Positions 19,259-30,700 of a stretch of DNA of 64,000 nucleotides are shown here, piece by piece (the stretch's first letter is position 1; each line of letters opens with the position of its first letter). The translations under genes were made by a program, and so were the position numbers. Where the stretch lies: NCBI GenBank assembly GCA_019055375.1, contig JAHQIW010007216.1:1-64000 (forward strand). The letters run 5' to 3'. Origin of the DNA: Parelaphostrongylus tenuis (taxonomy: Eukaryota > Nematoda > Chromadorea > Rhabditida > Metastrongylidae). The notes beneath the pieces were generated by a model. The model was not told the DNA's origin. It did not search any database and worked only from the letters and a program-made list of their open reading frames with translations.

Positions 19259-19306
19259 GTGCTATATAGGCGTCTATTTCGTCCTATTGGGACTCATCAG
19301 TAGCAC
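19259..19306 (-). ncRNA. hammerhead ribozyme, type I, complete with looped stem III
   Basis: Minus strand: stem I GUGCUA/UAGCAC pairs over six bases (19306-19301 with 19264-19259). The core CUGAUGA is at 19300-19294. Stem II is GUCC-CAAUA-GGAC with four pairs (19293-19281), then GAAA (19280-19277). Stem III is UAG-ACGC-CUA with a real loop (19276-19267), followed by U then A as the cleavage position (19266, 19265). All conserved nucleotides are present and all three stems can form within one molecule. The core plus stem II closely resembles the hammerhead of the schistosome Sm-alpha SINE-like repeat. This is the best active candidate in the window. Confidence 0.8.
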
Positions 19307-20530
19307 CCTCCCTCGGTTCCGTCGATCCCTTGAGGCTAAATAATCCTTTAAAGGAATCGATGCCGAGCAAAAATAATCAGTCCAGGTCGGATGATGGTAT
19401 TACCTGACGTTGTGGCGACCGGCAATCGAGCTTGCACAAATCGAGCGGCAGTAAAATTATAAGATGAGCAGGTTATAGATACTAAAAGATCACTAGTTGT
19501 CGCTAACGTCATCCATTTGCATCTACAGATGAGATATATTTCACAATTACAAAATGGGCCTCGAGAACGTCACTGTCCTCGGATCACGCCGCCACCACGA
19601 ACGACACTTGCGTAAGAGAGAAATAGATGAATTGTGTTATTCGTTGCATTAACAGTAAAAAAGGGAATATCGAAATATTCAAGTTATTGATTATTTCATA
19701 TTGAACAAATATGCTTCGCCAAAGTCGTCGCAATGTTTGCGGGTTACAAGGTACTTAGTAGGTGCACTGAAATATGTTGCGTAATTTATAGATAAGTCTA
19801 GTAAAGGTGAACAGCAGCTTGGCGAATGAATGAAGGACGATTTCTTAATTCATGAAAGAGCTGAATATATCTCATGAGCATGAAAAAAGGCACAGAAGAG
19901 CGTAGATGTATGTGGGATGTAAGAAATATGGAGACTACGAATAAATAAGGAAAAAACCGACTCATGAAAAGAAAAACTAACTGACTGGCGCATGGGAATG
20001 GGGATTTGAGATCTCCATGAAATCGAAAATTTAGGATTATCGACTACTTCTAAATCTTGTGGTTCCTCGATTAACGTTCGTAGATTTGTAAATCGGCTCT
20101 TTTTGTTTAAGGCCGTTCACTTCAACTGTAGATTTCAATGTATCTTCAATTCATTCAATAGTTTATCAAACACAGGCAGATGTTTACCGCGATGATTCAA
20201 AAAAAAACTATTCCCTACATCAACAGCACCAAAAAATGTTGCCAGAATATTTGTTTTTCAAACCAAGCAAAATGTCGCTGATGAGCGGATTAAGGAGGAA
20301 AGTAAAATTACTATATATTGAAATTTTATGAAAATAACTCTGGCTTTTGAACTTTTGTTGTAATTTCTCTTAATTCGAGTAGCCTAAAGGTTCTTGCATA
20401 AATGAGATCAATATTGCTCCATAAATTTACTCTTAGGCACGAACATTGCCGGCCATTTACTTTATGGAATATTTGCAGAGGTATTTCGGAATTATTTTAT
20501 ATTCTTACAACATAATTTAAGTCTTTCAAG
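19307..20530. other. intergenic with repeat relics, no gene
   Basis: The 70 bases after the hammerhead (TCGATCCCTTGAGGCT ... GGAATCGATGCCGAG) match the segment after the 20554-20595 motif, marking a shared repeat. The rest shows no coding structure. Confidence 0.4.
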
Positions 20531-20553
20531 AGATGTGCTATGGCACCTATGTA

Positions 20554-20595
20554 GTGCAAAACACGTGCTTAGGCCTTCAGCCTCATCAGTTGCAC
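20554..20595 (-). ncRNA. hammerhead-like motif, GAAA segment mutated
   Basis: Minus strand: stem I GUGCAA/UUGCAC is perfect over six bases, the core CUGAUGA is intact and stem II GGC/GCC forms. However, the invariant GAAA reads UAAG before the CACGUG block. The cleavage position is U after U. It is recognisable but expected to be inactive. Confidence 0.6.
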
Positions 20596-21243
20596 ATTGC
20601 TCTTGGGTTCAGTCAGTCCTTCGGGGCTCATATAGTGGAATCGACGCCGAGTTTTTACACTCAACGGTGAAAGCAGCAGTGGCGTTCTTTCAGAGTGATT
20701 TTTTGTCGATTGCATGGCTTATGGCTGTTACAGAGCATATGTAACAATACATTTCAATCGACTATTTTGAGATATCGCTTAAAATTAATGAATACATCCT
20801 GGTAGCATATTTTGATTAATTTAATTCAACTGAGGTCTCAAAATAGTCGACTGACAGGTTTTTATAGAATTTTTTCGTTACTGATCTATAAAATAAACCA
20901 GAATGACCTTATATTTATTTTATTTAATTAAAGTGCTAAACTGTGCAAGAAATAGCTGGTAAGCAAAATTGTTATTCCCTTATCTATTCATGCAGTTGGA
21001 TTCTATGTGATCATGACTTATTCGGGTTCCAGTATACTTCGTTCTTCACTGCTTTTCCTAAAATTGAAAATCGTAGAATGTAAATCATTGGACTTTACAG
21101 CTATACTTTCAATAACAATTTGCTCAGGATTGCGGTCGATATGAGAGTTACAAGCAATCTTATTCCTATGGCCTCGATAGTTTCATCTTGATTTTGTTTA
21201 GAAAATTCAGAACCAAGCAAAATCAGAACTTGAGAATATGTCA

Positions 21244-21425
21244 ACCTGCCAGATAATCATTTTTTGAGCCACGCATGTGTCTGTTATATAAGTCAAGGTT
21301 GAAACACGTGCATCGGGCTCTATAAGTCAGCCCTTATATAACAGACCACATGCCTGGCTCAAAAAAGGATTATCTGGCATATTGAAATTTTTAGCGTGGT
21401 TTTAAGAAAACACTCAAAACGAAAC
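21244..21425. repeat. short foldback copy with half hammerhead
   Basis: The inverted ends (GATAATCATTTTTTGAGCC ... GGCTCAAAAAAGGATTATC) enclose GTTGAAACACGTGCATCGGGC, the 3' half of the hammerhead block, and GTCTGTTATATAAG with its complement. The family flank TTTTAGCGTGGTTTTAAG follows. Confidence 0.6.
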
Positions 21426-22229
21426 TGTGTCAACCGTTTTGGCCAATCGTCCAAGCTCTTTCCATATAAGAAATCTCTTTTCTCGCATTACTATCTGGTT
21501 CAAACTAGTTTGCTCGACTCTTTGTGCAAATTGATGGTAAGGATGACATTTGCGATTGAGAAAATCGACCACTTCGCGTCATTTGAGAAATCATGGCATA
21601 TTTCGTTTCACTGATCGACTGCTGTGCTCAAGCGGCATACAGTGGTTGGATTTTTCACTTTTTCAGCATGACAACTGTTCTAAAGGCAATTCACGAACGA
21701 TACTCTCCGAACCTCTCCCCATTTGAGGCACAAAGGCATTCTACTTTTTCCATTTTGATGTCTATTTTGATAAGACTTATCTCATGAGGCAAAATCTTGA
21801 CAGCTCTTTTAGAAAAGAATTTTATGATATTCGGAGGTGAAACACGAAATGCTCGATAGTTAAAAATTCTACAATCACATAAGAAAGATGATTCAAACAT
21901 ATGTGTGTAAATAAGGCTTCAGTATTATTTAGAGAAAGAAGCACCCGTCGACGGAGAATTCGTTACACAAGGCAACAAAAAAACAATAAGGCAACACATA
22001 GGTATATCACAACATAGGCAAGTGAAACGATATATTGGCAAGAGGATCTGTCGCACATAATATGAACAAATAATTCTAAATCAAACGAAAAAAGAGGAAC
22101 TCTCAGTGTTATCACAAAAAAGTAGCCAACAGTGAAAATTTTAGAAAACAATCGCATTTTTCTTTTCGTCAACTTAATGCAAAGAATCGTGATTTTCATT
22201 TGCGGTTTTCCTTTCACATCCCAAAAAAT

Positions 22230-24746
22230 TCACTCTTCCGATTTGATTTCTGGTGATTCGATAGCCGGGACGACGGAATCGCCCTCTGTCTCATCATGAC
22301 CCGGCTGCCATCCACGAGATTTCGCTTTTACATAGTCTGGGAAGCACTGGTGCAGCATAGTGTTCCATTCGCTGCGCATCAGATCTGTTCTGGAAAAGTT
22401 ATGTGTTATCACCTCATCAGAAGGCAAGACAGTTCGCAGATAACATACAATATTATCGTCTGAAAGAATGTTCTAAGCCTTTTCGAGGTGGATAAGTCAG
22501 TGGTTTAGGCACGTTTCAGCAGTCTCACTCACTTCATCTGAGCCCCAATGATCACCCCTACGGATACTAGGAAGAGGGATACTTGTTTCAGTGGAACCCA
22601 CGTGAAATTGCGGATTTCACCAATCTCTTCCCCTTTCCTACTATTAGTAGGGGTGACTAGTGGGGCGTGTGGCTCCGATGAGGCGGGTGAGACTGCCGAA
22701 TTGTAAGTAAGCCACTGACGTATCAACCTCGAAAAGACTTGCACCTCTCAGACGACATTCAATGTTTATCGCGCGGTTCAAAAACAGTCGATCGAAAGGC
22801 AGCACGTCTCCAACTAAAGATTTTTAGGACAGTTTTCACCACCGAAGTAAGAGAAGCATAAATTTTTCACTGGCATTGGATTCTGCGTGATATCCTGGAA
22901 GTTATTTGAGCCATAGAAAGTTTTCATCAGTTTTAGTGGAATACACCGCAAGCTATGCTGGAGTACCGAGCTAGCTGCCTCGTTTATCATTATTTATTGA
23001 GCTGTTTGTCCCTCGCTTACATTGCTTTGAGGAGCTTGTTTCATCAAACGATACTTATACATTGTTATTGGGTTTAACTACAATTGGCAATCAGCATAAA
23101 ATGCGACGTTTATTACTTCCCACCAGAAAGTGGTTCGTTCGGTTTTGTGAAAACGAAGACAAGGGCTAACTGACGTTATGTCGTGGGCATCGTCACTACG
23201 GTGATTCGTTTGGCGAGCATGCGAGATGACATTACTCTTAATCCCGATAAAATCGCAATCCCAGCACTGGTAGGGCTTCGAATCCGAGTGAATCATGATC
23301 ACATGTCGCAACAAATTCCATCGCGATCCCGTCGAGTTCAATGTCGTTGGTTTTCCGCACAGCTATAAGTGAAAAAGTGTAAATAAGAGTATAAGATATG
23401 CATAAATTATATTCAGCATTTATCAAATACAAGCAAAAGAAATCCTAGAAAGAGTAATGACAGAGCAGAAGCGTTGGTAGTGCAATTGGTTAGTACGCGC
23501 CCTCAGAAAGGGTGAAATGCGGGTTTGATTCTCGCCTGACGTTCAAAGCTTTACATATCACTCAACATTATTGCATATACATTTATAACATCATAGCACC
23601 ACTAAAAGCGGTTAAATAAAATGACTCTTTTGAATAAAATCTCGTCGATTACATATATCCGATATCTGTCAGCGTAACTGAGATCAGTGCCGATACGTGT
23701 ATGTCAGACCAACCCGTTGACGGTTGTTGGTGACAGATCGATACGTTGTATCGTAGAAAGAGTGACGGCGAACGCGAGCGTCGGTAGTGCACTTGGTTAG
23801 CACATGTCACCGAAAAGGTGAAATGCGCGTTCGATTCTCGGCTGGCGTTCAAAGTTTTGCATATCACTCACCACTTTGGATGCAAAATAGAGATATTCTG
23901 TACGATTTATACTCTAAAGGAGGCTCGATATTTTCTGGAATTCTCAGCGCATTGAATTTCACAAAAATTATCCCAGCTAAAGGAGCATTGTGCGCTCCTG
24001 AGTGCTAACGATTCGAGCTACCGATAGCTTTATAGGAAGATTAGCAGCGGTATTTTGTGTGTTTTGATGGACGAGTTCTCAGCTAATAACAATTATCACT
24101 TGCAAAAACTGACTGTATTCTTCACGCTCCGACAAATCATATTCTAACACAATCACAACGAAGCTGGTTTATCGACGACAAGCGACAATGTCTCCACTTA
24201 TATAATAGTGGACGAATTTGCAACTTCGTCGAATAAAAGAAGAGACTTTGCTTTATTACCTTAGCTAAGCGCAAAAGCTATTTCAACACTTTGATCATCT
24301 TTTTCAAATACTCTCCTTACGCAGTAGCTGAACAACCGACAGTATTAGGTCATCTTCAACAGAGCTAATTTTCTCAAAGAAGCATTGAGCATTGAAAGTA
24401 TTATTGTGGTAAACCATGAGAGTGAGATTTTGTCTAAATCACTTAAACTATTAGAGAACAGAAACATTTCAAATCAACGGAACGAGAAACTTGCCGCGCA
24501 TTTGTAGGTCGCTTTACAGTGCACTCTGCCGTAACTTTTGCTTCTTCCAAAACGGCTCTCCTCAAGTTCATCGACAGTCATCCATCGATGCTTCTTCGAG
24601 GATCCACTACCACTTCCGCTTTCCTCACCTTTACGCTTATTGCTGTTCACCTCTTCTATCAATGAGCTCTGTAAGGAATTCCATTCACAAAAACAATCTC
24701 CTGCCGATATAAATTTACATTAAGACTGAAAATGCAGAGATCTTGC

Positions 24747-24784
<38 letters not shown>

Positions 24785-27700
24785 TTCATATATATACATA
24801 TATATATACATGCATATACATACAGTACATACATACAGTACATATACATACAATATATATATATATACATACCAGCCACAAGCCAGGTTTATTGTTCATA
24901 ACTGAAATCAACATTCATACATAAGTTCGTTGAAATACGAAGTACTTTCACTGCCACCTTTTACAAAGCCTTTTTTCAAGAAATTTGTATGAAGACCTTC
25001 GAATTTCAACTTGAGTGAATCTGACAAGTACTTAGTGTGAGAAAAATACGTGTACAGTATCTTGTAAACACCTAGGCTGTGCTATAATCATTAGGCACAC
25101 GGAAAGAGAAAAAGAAGTTATAGCAAAGTTCGGTCGGTTGAAAGCGCCTAAACTCGCCATCTTCTTAAAACATCCCAAAGATGTGATTAACTAACATTGA
25201 TTAGTACCGCTTATCCAAAATAATCAATGATTGGAAATAGGACACCTTACTACTTGTCGCACTTATAAACAAGTAGTTCATTTACATCGAGATAATCCGC
25301 TTGTGGCGGCCAGAATGATCATAGATCTTCAAAGAAGATTGCCTCCCGTACCAACGGTATCAAAGTCTGCCACGACTTCGACACTTCCATGTGGGAAGCT
25401 TACTTAAAAACAAATCGGTGCCAAAAATCAGAGCGAATCTCGTTGTTTTGAGACAATATGGAAAATCTTGCGTCATCATCACAGGATTCCATAAGCAGAC
25501 CATTAAAGTATCTACTAAATGGTAGGGGTCTTATCAGAAGTGAACCACCATATATCCAGGCCTTTTTGCTGTCCTTGCGATGTTTTGTGCTTTAACTCAA
25601 AGCCTTCTATTGTAAGGTGAACAGCTGTAATGCATAAGACGTTTCCAGTAGATTTTAAGTAGTGGTAGCCTTGATGGTCTGAATGGGAAAGATGATTATC
25701 TTCTTCAATTGAACCTTTTTCTCAACCGTGCGTTCACGCCTAAATTCATTAGAATAAACTTTTTCTTCTCAACCTCAACTTGGGTAACAAGGGTTAGAAG
25801 CAGTGCACGCGATTTCTTTTGTTGATGTAAGTCTATTATCGCTCGGCAATCAAGTAGTGGAGCTGTCCCATATAAGAACTTAAATTGACTGTTGACGCAA
25901 GTGCACCACGCAAAAAGAATTTTTTCATTGATTCTTTACCATGAGAAAAAAAAGGTGGTCCAAGAAAGCAACACCATGCCCTAAAGTACCACTACTGCTG
26001 CCACACTGCAGTTGTAATGAACTCGCTCAATTGGAACGAAAGGAAATCAGATCAATTGGAAAATCCTGTAGAATGTTCGTGGTTTTGACGACATTCTCAT
26101 TCAAAGCTGCCCACGAAGCAGAGACGACTCTGAACGCGCTCACTGAAGCGGAATAATTGAGAGACTACGCATGAGTCTAAAAAAGTCCAATGAAGCCCTC
26201 GGTTTGAAGTTGAACAAATCGAATTACATGGTTCTCTTACTACAAAAAAGCATCGCGTACGTTCACCTTTAGCGTTCAATGAACATGAAGAAAACTATAA
26301 AGAAAGAGTTAGATAGAGAAAAGAGAGCAGCATACGCCTTGTTTTCCAAGCTTTTCGAAGAAGTTACTGACCAGTGGAGAAATCCGAAACTTCGCGCTCA
26401 TCTTCTCGATTTCGTAATTCTCCTAACGTTCCGTAATGCAATCAAAATTTGAATTGTTACTTCAGTCACATCGAGAATTCTGGGCAATCCTTCATAGAGT
26501 CCTCGAACGATACTTCGTGAAGTAATATCATTTCAAAAACTCTTAATCGTGAAGCGCAGTTAGTCAAAACCTGAATTGTTACTTCAGTCACATCGAGTGT
26601 TCTGGGCAGTCCTTCATAGAGCCATCGAAAGTTATTTCGGGTAGTAATACCGTTTAAAATAACTTTCATTCGTGAAGCGCAGTTTTGATCTCGAAAATTT
26701 ACTTCAGCTGCTAGCCAGAAGATCGTTGGCAAGACAAAGATGGTCCAAACATGAAACAAGAAAAATTCACCATAGACGTGGAGATAAAAGATCTGAATAA
26801 TGGATTCTAAAAGGATGCAAGCATCCCTCAAGACAATCACCTACAAGACGAAAGGGCATGTTTGCCGTTCGAATCAATCGACTGTATTCGTAGCTGTAAA
26901 AGCAACCTTATGGATTGCGGAATGACATAAGCACAAGCCATTATACTCGAAACAAACCACACTTGGACGACAAAAGAGAGGCTAATAAACAAATGGAAAT
27001 TCTGCTGCTGCTTACAGACCTCGTTATAATGAGCGGTTCAAGTGCCCAATTAGGTCAATTCGGCCAATTAGGCCAGCAAAGAGCAAAAGTCCTTGTCCTC
27101 CAAAATTTGTTCACTTTCAAAGACACCATCCAGCCTGTCTTCTCTGATTCAAAGCAAAAGCGATAGTTTACAGCCACAGTTGGGCTACAAAACACGCTTA
27201 GTCATTGGTGAGATAGCGGATCCTGAGAGTAGTCACATTCTCCATCTCTCGAGTATCGAAAAATCGATGTTCACCGACATCGAAAAAATGGAGGGTTTGG
27301 TGACGTTGAGCGTGGGATTAGACCATCGACCATGTTTGCGACTCAGAGTACCACTAACCGCTGCGCTACGTGCGCTCTAGCTTTGATATGTTCTGTATTT
27401 TCATCTCTTTTTGGCATTACCATTATCGCTTACTCGAGCCTTTAAGGTAGAAAAAAAATTTTAATTCTGTGCAGATAGAAGAACGTATGTCGACAATTAT
27501 GATGCAGGAAACGAAGTCTTGCTCTTTAAAATAAAATTTGGTGCTCATGAGAGCACTAAGCGGCTTTTGTTGGAAAGCATGCCTTCATCACGAAGACTGA
27601 CTGCGATGTGTCTGAACGGAATTGACATTTTTGACTTCTTATAGTTGAAAAATGTTTTATTTTGTCTCGTAGCTCTTCCGCTAGCACCATTTATTATGTT

Positions 27701-30700
27701 GCAGTCTCCAAGCATTTCGTTCATATTTCAACTTCCTATGACAATTAAAATTTTTCGTAATGACATGGCTCCATAGAGCCATTAAACAGATATCGTCGTA
27801 ATTTCCACCATAAATCTGTAATCATTCCAGCCTTTCAACGCCTCCGTCTATGAAGACTCAATATTCATTTCTGATAGATCTTGGATTCCAAGTGTCGTGC
27901 CAATTAACCAAAACTACCAAAACATTACTCTTGTTCCACAGTACCCTTTTCGACACCATGTTTCAATTGAGGGGAGATCTTTAGGCAACTTCCGGAAGCG
28001 ACTTCATATACGTTAAATAAGAAAATAAAGTGGAGATCAACTTCTTCTTGTGTATTATCACAGCTTGCAATGTGACAGTCCCATTCCTTGAACTCATTTT
28101 GCACCATTTCGATCCAGTTTTGAGTATCTTCATATTTCCTTTTCCAATAATCAATGCAATAATGCGCTCACATTTCGGTACTGCAAAATCATTCGCTACC
28201 TACTCAATTACCGTCTTCCCCGTGGTAAGCACGAAGGCGGTGGATTCGATCAAAATGAGTGAGATTGACTGGGCATGCCGTCGCATGGTGACCAATCTTC
28301 CAAAGACGTTTGCTTCATCATGACTCATCTAAAGCATCTGCTGACACCAACATCTTGGCGCGCTGGACTGATTCGATATCCAGAGGTGTAGACTAACTAC
28401 TTCACTTAGGGCAGCAAAAGTCTTCAGTAGAGGTTGGTGAGAAAGTTCTGGGGCACTTTAGTAAGCATTAGATAACTCCCGCGCATATCATGGGGATACC
28501 TTTATGTGGGGTTTTCCCATTGAAGGCCTAAATATTATTCCTCTTTATTTTCACATTGTTACAAGCCTCTGCCATGTTCATGGCTCTTGTGGACCGAAAG
28601 CACGTTTTGATGCCCAAATCAAACCGCACACTGCTAATAAAGATCAAAGACAGGTTTGATGAAATGAACGCAGTCGAGGTTCTGCCGCATCCCGCCTAAA
28701 GTCCAGATTGCGCTCCATCCGACTTTAGCCTTTTCCAATCCGAACGCAGCACTTTTTTAAGGTTCGCCGATTTGAGTCGTTCGATGGAATTGAAGAAGCA
28801 TGTAGAGAGTTGTTTAATTCAAAGTCAAAGGAACGGTATTTCGTCCAGATTCGAAACTTGGCGGACCGATGGCAGAAAGTCGTAGAAAACGATGGCCTTG
28901 ACTTTGAAGAATAGTTATTACTGTCTTTATTTGAAATTCACGCACAAATTTTCAATTTTTTACAAGTACGCCAGAACTTTCTTCTCAAACTAATTCAATC
29001 AAAACTTTTCTAGTTATACTCTTTACTCCTGCTCAGCTTTCAAAAAAGATATAGCCTTAATAGAGTAAGTCATAAGTTGCGAAGATGAGAATGAAGAAAG
29101 GAGAACATGAAATTGATAACTTTTTGGTAAGGACACTACATTTTGTTGTGATGCATAAAGAAATAGATCTTCGATAATTTCAAGCCCCAAATGAGTCCAA
29201 ATCGAAGTGCTTACCCCGAATGCGCTACCCAGTACTGGATTCAGGAGGTGCATCATCGATGCGCGAACTTGCTCCTCAGAAGGGCCCAGTCCTCCGTCAC
29301 TAGAATCGGCAACACCATCTCCGTCTACGATGCCGTTCACCTCTGCGACAGTGACATTTGACGTTGAGCTATCCAGAATGCCAACATCGTCAAGTTCAGG
29401 TGATCTAAAATCGTATAGTTGGACGCTACCAGAAGAATAGCGACTAGAAGTGCTTAAAATAGCAACTGTTTGGTCTTCAAGAAATCCGCGAAATTTTTGA
29501 GAATGACTTTTTTAAGTGGATTATCTACAGTACTTCGCAAACGCTTATAATTTCGAGCATTTGACTGCACTGAAGACATCAGCACGAGCAGTGGAAACTG
29601 AAATGAAAGCACGCTATGAAGTTGAAGGTCAGAATGACCGTGGTGCATTATTCGCTGGCATACGTGCGATTTATTTGTCCTACATTCAATGGTGACAGAC
29701 GCACCCATTGCTGTCGTCGTGCTCAGTGGCGAACGACTCGCCGATTGACTGATATGTGGAAGCGGCCTGGGCGAGAATGATTCGCTGGATCTCTTGCTGT
29801 TGACGGTCTTGTTCCTGCTTAGGATTCGGAGTTTTGCTTTGGCTTTCCAGAATTCGAGACAATGCGCTGGTCGTCTTCGCATTCTCACCACCATTCAGAT
29901 GTGTTCTTAATGCTGACCGAGGTGAAAGCAACTGAAAATAAAAAACGAGTCATGAGCATTACTCTAAGGGTTCTGCATAGATGTAAGTTAAGGTATATTG
30001 TGTTGTTTATTTAGAGATTTTCGCACTCAAATGACAGAACGTAATCGTGAACGGATCTAGATAACACGCCATTTGGAATGGTAAGGTAAAGGCAAAAATC
30101 GTTCCGCGAATTTAAGATGCAGAGATCATTGATAGTCGCCATTGCAGTTTCATTGAGTGTGTAATCTGAATAAAGTTCTATTTCTGCTCTCCCTCAAATT
30201 TTCACACCCAACGCGTCATCCAATTACATTAAAATCAATTTTTAGTGGCCAGTAACCTATAAAAACTCTGCGAAAAAAATTCTTATGATCACCGTCTTAT
30301 TTTTGGTTCACAAAGTGGGAAAGAGGTTTGAAAATGGCTTAAGACTTAAGCTTGAAAAATGTCTATAAAAAGCGCTATTATTACCACATATATGGATACT
30401 GATACTGTATTGACCATGCCACATTTTTGCTATCTGATACTGAGCAGATATTCAAAAGAAAAATCCAAGAGATACCTCGCTTTACTTATTTCATACATTC
30501 AAAGAAAAGCGGGTTACTGTAGATGCATAGGACAATTCAATCAGTTTAAGATCTATCAAGTAAATTTTACAAAAGAGAGAAAAGCATCAGCAGTCGTCTT
30601 CCCAGAAATTCCGTCACAAACACTGACTCAACTCCACAACATTGAATATGGGCAAAGCAAGAAAACGAGAAACATGAAAGATAGCTGACCTTCGTGAGCA

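Noticed and set aside
22400..22416. CUGAUGAGG as a further hammerhead core on the minus strand
   Set aside because: No GAAA segment or complementary stems follow, and the sequence abuts gene 1's last exon.
24751..24862. CRISPR-like repeat array
   Set aside because: It is a simple TA/CATA microsatellite in a eukaryotic intron with no spacer structure.
27047..27078. QLGQFGQLGQ peptide repeat as a coding signature
   Set aside because: It is a nine-base micro-repeat of three units in a short frame with no splice sites.
28030..28323. 97-codon hydrophobic plus-strand frame
   Set aside because: It lies in gene 1 intron 4 with no recognised domain and no splice-consistent extension.
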